From positions 1 to 34,833 of the forward strand of contig WGNN01000138.1 in NCBI GenBank assembly GCA_016124515.1: a DNA stretch of 34,833 nucleotides, in the 5' to 3' direction. How positions within the stretch are numbered: the stretch's first letter is position 1; every line of letters begins with the position of its first letter. Below are positions 31,401-34,833 of this stretch, piece by piece. A program made the position numbers and the translations under genes. The notes below the pieces were generated by a model. It saw only the letters and a list, made by a program, of their open reading frames with translations. It was not told the origin of the DNA and ran no database searches. This stretch comes from a bacterium. Its GTDB lineage: Bacteria; Bacteroidota; Bacteroidia; CAILMK01; JACPUW01.

Positions 31401-33293
31401 GACGGTGATGCTGTCGCGACAATCGCCGGTTTTGTATTTAAGCAACACATCATATTTTCCCGCTTTTGTGATATCGAAAAATAACTTTTGATTGGCATAA
31501 TCAACCTGAGCCGAAAAGGAATCTGTGGTATTATAAGCTTTTGCCCAGATTTGCAATGCCGCTCCTTTGTTGCTGTTTTGGTAAGGCACGGCAATGGTAT
31601 CGCCCACACAATATATAATAGGTTGCTTGTCAATAGAAATCAGGTTGAGTGGTTTTATGTTCAGAAACGAATCAACACCAAAGGTATCGGTGCAACCTGC
31701 ATCATTTTGGGCAATGGCAACTACGCGGTATTTTCCGTTTGATGGCGGCGAGAAGGTGTAATTAAGTGTATTCGATTGGTCGGTCAGTTGGCCTTTTTCA
31801 TCATAAACAAACCACTTGATATCCGTTATTTTGTTGAAGCAAATACTGTCGTCGAGCTTGATATTTATGTCTTTTCCCGGGCAGCTTACTTTGTTGTCGG
31901 GGCTGAAATGTGCCACAAATGGCTTGGCACTGAACTCATACTTGTCGGTGGCTTTGCAACCGAGGCTGTCTTCCGCCTCAAGCAACAGCGTGTATTTACC
32001 CGCTTTGTGCAGCTTGTAAGTAAAACCAATGCTGTCAACCATGCGGAGCAGTTGGCTTTTGTTGTCGCTCAGTTGCCAGTTTATTTTTCGCAGGCCGTTG
32101 TCGGCGCCCACTTTTGCTGCAATGTTCAGTTGTTGCGGCAATTGGCAATAGCATTTATCGCCTTTTATAATGGAGGTATTAATAACAGGTTTTTGAGCGG
32201 TAAACTCCAGGCTGTCGGTAAGCAGGCACTGTGGGTATTTGTAGCTCACATAGAGCTTATAATCGCCGTTTTTGGTGGCGGTTGCTATCATTGAATCAGC
32301 CGAAAGGTTATTAATAAGTAAGCTATCTCCGTGCTGATGGCTCCAGGTTATGTTGGCTGCATCTAGGTTTTTATTCAGCAGTTTCACCGATACTTTATTG
32401 CCTTTGCAGTTGGTGCCGTATAGGTTTCTGTCGCTTATTTTTAGTGGTGCTACATGGTAAACACTTACAAAATTTGGCCACTTAAATGAGTACACGCAGC
32501 CCGTATTGGCGTATCGAACGCTTGCCGAAATATCGTATCGTCCACTATCGGCATACCTTACCCTAGTAGGCGTAAAGGTGGTTTGTGAGTCGGTATTGCT
32601 ATGTGGAAAATACCAGGTTATTACCGGCTTAGTTGTATCGGAAGATGAGAATTTGGGGCTCAATTTCAAGCTGTTTCCTGAGCAAATTGAGGCACTGTCG
32701 GCGGCAAGTGTGAGCTGCGGTTTTAATTTGACAAAGGCCACAGAATCAAACACATGGCTGGTAATACAGTTGTTTTCGCTTTGCAAAACCATTTGGATTT
32801 GTACAGGGCCGCTTTTCTTGAATTTATGCGCAATTTGGTTGCCGGTGTTTTTGTAGGTTTTGCTTTCTATAACCCAGGTCCAATATTTGGTGTTTTTTGA
32901 TGTGTTATAAAAAATAACCGAATCGTCGCGGCTGCAAATGATTTTGTTTTTGGTCATTATTTTACCCACATCGGGTTTTCCCTTCACTTGGATATAGCCA
33001 GCTTTTTTAAGGCTGCAAGTGCTGCCATCATTGAATTTGAGCGCAAGCTTTACATCGTAGCTGCCTGCTTTTTGGTAGGATAGGGAGGGAGTGGAATCGT
33101 TTTTAATAACTTTTATTCCAAAATCCCAGGTTATTGAAGACAGGTTTTTTGGGGCGGGCTGCAAGCTAAAGCGTACAATCCCGTTCTCACAAATTGAGGT
33201 GTCAGATGCCTTGATGCCATAATTGCACTGGGCCGATACATACCCGGTACAGTACAGCATGGCTAAGATTAACCAACCGCGTTTTATTACCAT
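28404..33293 (-). CDS. Giant secreted PKD/FN3 protein with type B (CHU_C) sorting domain
   Basis: A 1629-aa protein. Signal peptide 1-22 (MVIKRGWLILAMLYCTGYVSAQ). Residues ~24-1150 are a long string of roughly a dozen Ig/PKD-like modules, many opening with a cysteine-containing strand (TSICENG, IICSRDD, ASICSGN) and closing with a GxYxV or GKYxL strand (GSYDVKL, GRYDISA, GKYTLLL). Residues about 1166-1529 look like four fibronectin-III-like modules (YRLYNEATG, YHLYRNYNQ, YRIEKRTESG). Residues 1530-1629 are the gliding-motility-associated C-terminal domain (CHU_C, T9SS type B): FVPTAFSPNNDGINDLF, RIYNRWGQLVFES, WDGTTNGK and ENYAVVL-like GNYAVVL. Type B domains direct export through T9SS, and such proteins are often attached by PorP/SprF-type partners, none of which is in this window. 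No catalytic domain is visible; a cell-surface or filamentous adhesin role is inferred. Confidence 0.93.
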   Translation of the reverse strand: MVIKRGWLILAMLYCTGYVSAQCNYGIKASDTSICENGIVRFSLQPAPKNLSSITWDFGIKVIKNDSTPSLSYQKAGSYDVKLALKFNDGSTCSLKKAGYIQVKGKPDVGKIMTKNKIICSRDDSVIFYNTSKNTKYWTWVIESKTYKNTGNQIAHKFKKSGPVQIQMVLQSENNCITSHVFDSVAFVKLKPQLTLAADSASICSGNSLKLSPKFSSSDTTKPVITWYFPHSNTDSQTTFTPTRVRYADSGRYDISASVRYANTGCVYSFKWPNFVSVYHVAPLKISDRNLYGTNCKGNKVSVKLLNKNLDAANITWSHQHGDSLLINNLSADSMIATATKNGDYKLYVSYKYPQCLLTDSLEFTAQKPVINTSIIKGDKCYCQLPQQLNIAAKVGADNGLRKINWQLSDNKSQLLRMVDSIGFTYKLHKAGKYTLLLEAEDSLGCKATDKYEFSAKPFVAHFSPDNKVSCPGKDINIKLDDSICFNKITDIKWFVYDEKGQLTDQSNTLNYTFSPPSNGKYRVVAIAQNDAGCTDTFGVDSFLNIKPLNLISIDKQPIIYCVGDTIAVPYQNSNKGAALQIWAKAYNTTDSFSAQVDYANQKLFFDITKAGKYDVLLKYKTGDCRDSITVQKHLKIGGITASYAFDTLFPCYPFTGLLKAKIEENKAYDVNKSNKPDYHWASAQNGVYFAQPDSATTSITVNTKSNISIELQIKNQQGCVATSQINGLYQYDLQARFTAPDTFCSSVNLQPANYSIGQIDSMQWLLKGPGMNAVSHSKTPLFPLDTLGQYDLHLKVWNDKNCSDSVHKRLFVIPFSAAFNVDTTVKCSPAFYAFEAVAVNADSFIWNFGDSSSLVHTAQSETYKVYDLSRQKSPKNTFDISFIAKNKYGCADTIFKPHLIMVNSPFLDFKIGNNFGCEPLAVSFKNKSKNAAKIYFDYGDNSSLDSVGFSSHHYHVKNNKEFQIFRPSVIGKDNNGCTIIKGLEDSIVVYAKPRAFFTCNKNDSCEPLQITLTDSSRYAYRWQWQVGQNSTATDTLRQVDFTLNAGKYRPRLVVANKLNCNDTMYLDRDLTVFELPKPDFSLDDSLTCTNRKVTFSDLSTATAAINSREWFKSNDSAFAKFAMPADKVLVFAKEGTYSFMLKVVDAHGCTQSITKSKVLEIMKNLPVDSPKLHFISMINDSMLLASWKPANAFAFNKYRLYNEATGVLLGSSYLLTDTMMQLNLKPCKPPYCIKMQLIDKCEHTWSAKTHCAVHLSVDSNNTDFSLLNWTPYIGWDSLQRYHLYRNYNQQNKLIARLSNNNLSYIDSAICNGDYGYYIEAVKGLETRNSLSNSVAHEVAYNYKLDPLKLQLATVESNGVQLRWAQGRLRNTTNYFINRKALSRPDVFQTIARPGDTTSFLDAHAFTQREAYAYTVQAHDFCGNTTASSNIATSIFLSSSIENGNFCLHWNKYENWEADVLNYRIEKRTESGRFEKLAEVEPWATQFTDTTAFLNNSEQATEYRVIAIEKIVGSHQQDSSYSNTIKLLPVPTFFVPTAFSPNNDGINDLFEVKGAGILWQDSITTFNVNALRIYNRWGQLVFESQDVGKVWDGTTNGKTCAEGNYAVVLFLRGKNQEILSYKGTLQLIR

Positions 33294-33847
33294 TTCAATT
33301 ACAAATACTGCTAGCGCACGAAGCCGTGTGCCTTGCAGTCAAAATTACCTTATACTTCTATCGAAACCTCTTCAACTATACACAGATGTGGATTTCTGGT
33401 AAATGTAGGCAATTATTAAACGCTACGGAAGTGTTGACTCTAAAGGTGTAAAATTGTTTTTTACAGCTGCGACGCTAGCTTTCTTCACTTTCCTCAATTG
33501 CTGGTAAACTTTCTGCAAAATCGCTGATTGCAGTGTGTTATGCGTCATATTTCATAAGAATTATACTTCAGGGTGGCGGTGTTTTTTGGTTGGCTACTGA
33601 CTCTAATGAATGTATTGTTTCAATGGCTTATGGCTTAAATTAAGGAAAATTTAAGGTGGATTAGTCGCGGTGGATAAACTATAATTTTGTGCAAAATCAC
33701 ATGAACATGCGATGGGAGTTACTTTCAGTGAATTACAGGCCTAATACGTTATTTGCTTAGCATTAAACGCGTTGTCTGGGCTGTTGAAGTTGCGTTATTA
33801 TTTGTTGAAAGTATAATAAATGTCGATGAATAATTTGATTGGTATCT
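33294..33847. other. 554-bp AT-rich intergenic region
   Basis: No credible gene. It contains the putative promoter of the giant gene at 33340-33347 and an isolated plus-strand TAATTTTG at 33682-33689 that precedes only a 19-codon open frame. No tRNA, rRNA or clear terminator hairpin is seen. Confidence 0.5.
33340..33347 (-). promoter_or_regulatory. Putative -7 element (TAATTTTG) of the type B giant gene
   Basis: Perfect TAnnTTTG on the minus strand, 46 nt before the ATG at 33293. The nearest upstream TTG is about 25 nt away, longer than ideal, so only the -7 half is supported. Confidence 0.35.
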
Positions 33848-34375
33848 TTAACCGTGCTTGATGTAGCGCACAAAGCCGCCGATGACCACAAAAATGAATA
33901 TGGTGAATGAAGTGAGCGCGAGTAGAGTGAAGTCGATTAGGATTAGACCGCTTCTGTTTAGATCGGGTTGGCCAAAAATCTGAGAAAATTGGGGTAGGGT
34001 AAAGGCAGTTGAGATGGTTACCCCGGCATTAAGAAGGCCAAATAGGTAATTGCCAATGTGTAGCAAAACGGGTATGTGTGGCTCGTTATCTGTTTTTTCG
34101 GAATCCGCCCATTGGTCGTCGAGCAGGTTGTCGTTTTGGTAGCTGTGCTTAAAAGTAACGCGACCCCTTCTTATGTGCAAAGCCAGGCTGCATAATCCAC
34201 ACAAGGCAAAAAGTGTGAGAAATGTGACCAAGACAATGAAAGTAGGATCACTTTTGATGGATTTATCGGTATCCGAGACGGTAATATCTACCACAGCAAA
34301 GCCCATGAGGAGCCAATTGAGCATTTCAAAGGATATAAAAATCACCAGTAGTTTTCTGAAATTGAATTTGCGCAT
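33848..34375 (-). CDS. Four-helix membrane protein of unknown function
   Basis: A 175-aa protein starting MRKFNFRKLLVIFISF at the ATG at 34375; the upstream TTG at 34402 is less likely. Hydrophobic segments at about 9-29, 45-67, 104-124 and 143-169 give two helical hairpins separated by a polar loop (70-102: RRGRVTFKHSYQND, DDQWADSEKTDNEPH). The Arg/Lys-rich end of helix 2 (HIRRGR) and of helix 4 (VRYIKHG) suggests those ends face the cytoplasm. I do not recognise a family. It stands alone, with non-coding stretches of several hundred bases on both sides, so no operon context helps. Confidence 0.6.
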   Translation of the reverse strand: MRKFNFRKLLVIFISFEMLNWLLMGFAVVDITVSDTDKSIKSDPTFIVLVTFLTLFALCGLCSLALHIRRGRVTFKHSYQNDNLLDDQWADSEKTDNEPHIPVLLHIGNYLFGLLNAGVTISTAFTLPQFSQIFGQPDLNRSGLILIDFTLLALTSFTIFIFVVIGGFVRYIKHG

Positions 34376-34717
34376 AGTGTTTTCGAAGGTAAAGATTGGC
34401 AAAATAAAACCGGAGGGGATGGGATAAAATCAAAAAGGGAGCGGCGGATAACAACATGAAGCAGTGTCTCGACTCCGGTGAATTTTTCAGTTTCAGTTTT
34501 CCGCGCGTTGTGCTCCGTGCTCAGGGTTTCAGATATAAGCGACTCACTTTTCACTTCCGCACCTCTAAAGAGTAAATCTGGTCATTCACATTTCGGTATA
34601 TTTTAGCACTTTGCAAAACCAAAATGCCTATGCCGGTAAAACTCAAAATGTCAGAACAGTTTGGTCAACATAAGCGCCGACTGAAAACAAATCTACTCAT
34701 GACGTAATTCAAAGATT
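34376..34717. other. Intergenic region before the truncated right-edge gene
   Basis: 342 bp with no convincing gene. Short arms ACCGGAG (around 34420) and CTCCGGT (around 34475) could pair across about 50 bases. A 27-codon plus-strand open frame at 34624-34707 is too short and too plain to call. Otherwise nothing is seen. Confidence 0.4.
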
Positions 34718-34833
34718 ATGATGTGGTTGTTTTTCTTAAGTGCTGCTTTTTGCATGTTGATTCAAACCGTGATTACAATTCAATTGTATTATGTGAGTCG
34801 TAAAATAATTTCTATTTTACGTAAAACGGGGAT
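34718..34833 (+). CDS. Truncated N-terminus of a probable membrane protein
   Basis: An open frame begins with two adjacent ATG codons (34718, 34721) and runs without a stop to the window edge, giving about 38 residues: MMWLFFLSAAFCML followed by IQTVITIQLYYVSRK and IISILRKTG. The first ~27 residues are hydrophobic, ending in basic residues, which suits a membrane anchor with the rest of the protein cytoplasmic. Too little is present to assign a family. Confidence 0.4.
   Translation, partial: MMWLFFLSAAFCMLIQTVITIQLYYVSRKIISILRKTG

Noticed and set aside
34624-34707. 27-codon plus-strand open frame
   Set aside because: Too short, no promoter element or recognisable motif.

Overview
The window looks like a chromosomal segment of a Bacteroidota bacterium; I cannot place it below phylum. 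Support comes from three very large secreted proteins with type IX secretion system (T9SS) C-terminal sorting domains (two type A, one type B/CHU_C), a TonB-dependent receptor with a carboxypeptidase-regulatory-like N-terminal domain, Bacteroidota-type families such as DUF4199, and repeated matches to the Bacteroidota promoter element TAnnTTTG upstream of genes. TGA is used as a stop.

Layout. Bases 1-252 are the end of a CRISPR array (one partial and three further repeats, three 30-nt spacers) with a type II-C-like 45-nt repeat; no cas gene lies in the window. Bases 414-1557 hold a small two-helix membrane protein and a small lipoprotein, both on the minus strand. Bases 1805-3471 are a plus-strand pair: a coiled-coil lipoprotein followed 5 bp later by lgt, the enzyme that lipidates such proteins. 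The lgt stop overlaps the stop of a convergent minus-strand pair, hisS then hutH, whose reading frames are separated by a single base. Bases 6554-18880 hold two giant T9SS cargo proteins in tandem (2151 and 1924 aa), both built from PKD, CUB-like, GEVED and Ig-like modules, the first with two beta-helix domains. They end at a strong hairpin terminator nested in a perfect 13-bp inverted repeat.

Bases 18947-25002 are five minus-strand genes. In transcription order they are a DUF4199 membrane protein, a PLP enzyme of the D-serine dehydratase/D-threonine aldolase type, the periplasmic protease Prc, and two secreted proteins of unknown function whose frames are one base apart. A divergent control region then leads to a plus-strand pair (25363-27943): a TonB-dependent receptor with a Cys-Cys plug motif and a small exported HMA-domain protein, probably a metal (copper-like) handling unit. 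Minus-strand genes follow: a DUF4287 mini-protein, the third giant (1629 aa, type B sorting domain) and a four-helix membrane protein. A truncated plus-strand gene runs off the right edge.

Functional picture: most of the window encodes envelope biology (lipoprotein maturation, envelope proteolysis, outer-membrane uptake, T9SS-exported multidomain surface or matrix proteins). The most notable points are a possible Bacteroidota-type promoter inside each CRISPR repeat, the hisS-hutH coupling, the two tandem mosaic giants, and the compound terminator structure between convergent genes. I did not find a clear new multi-gene defence or biosynthetic system.
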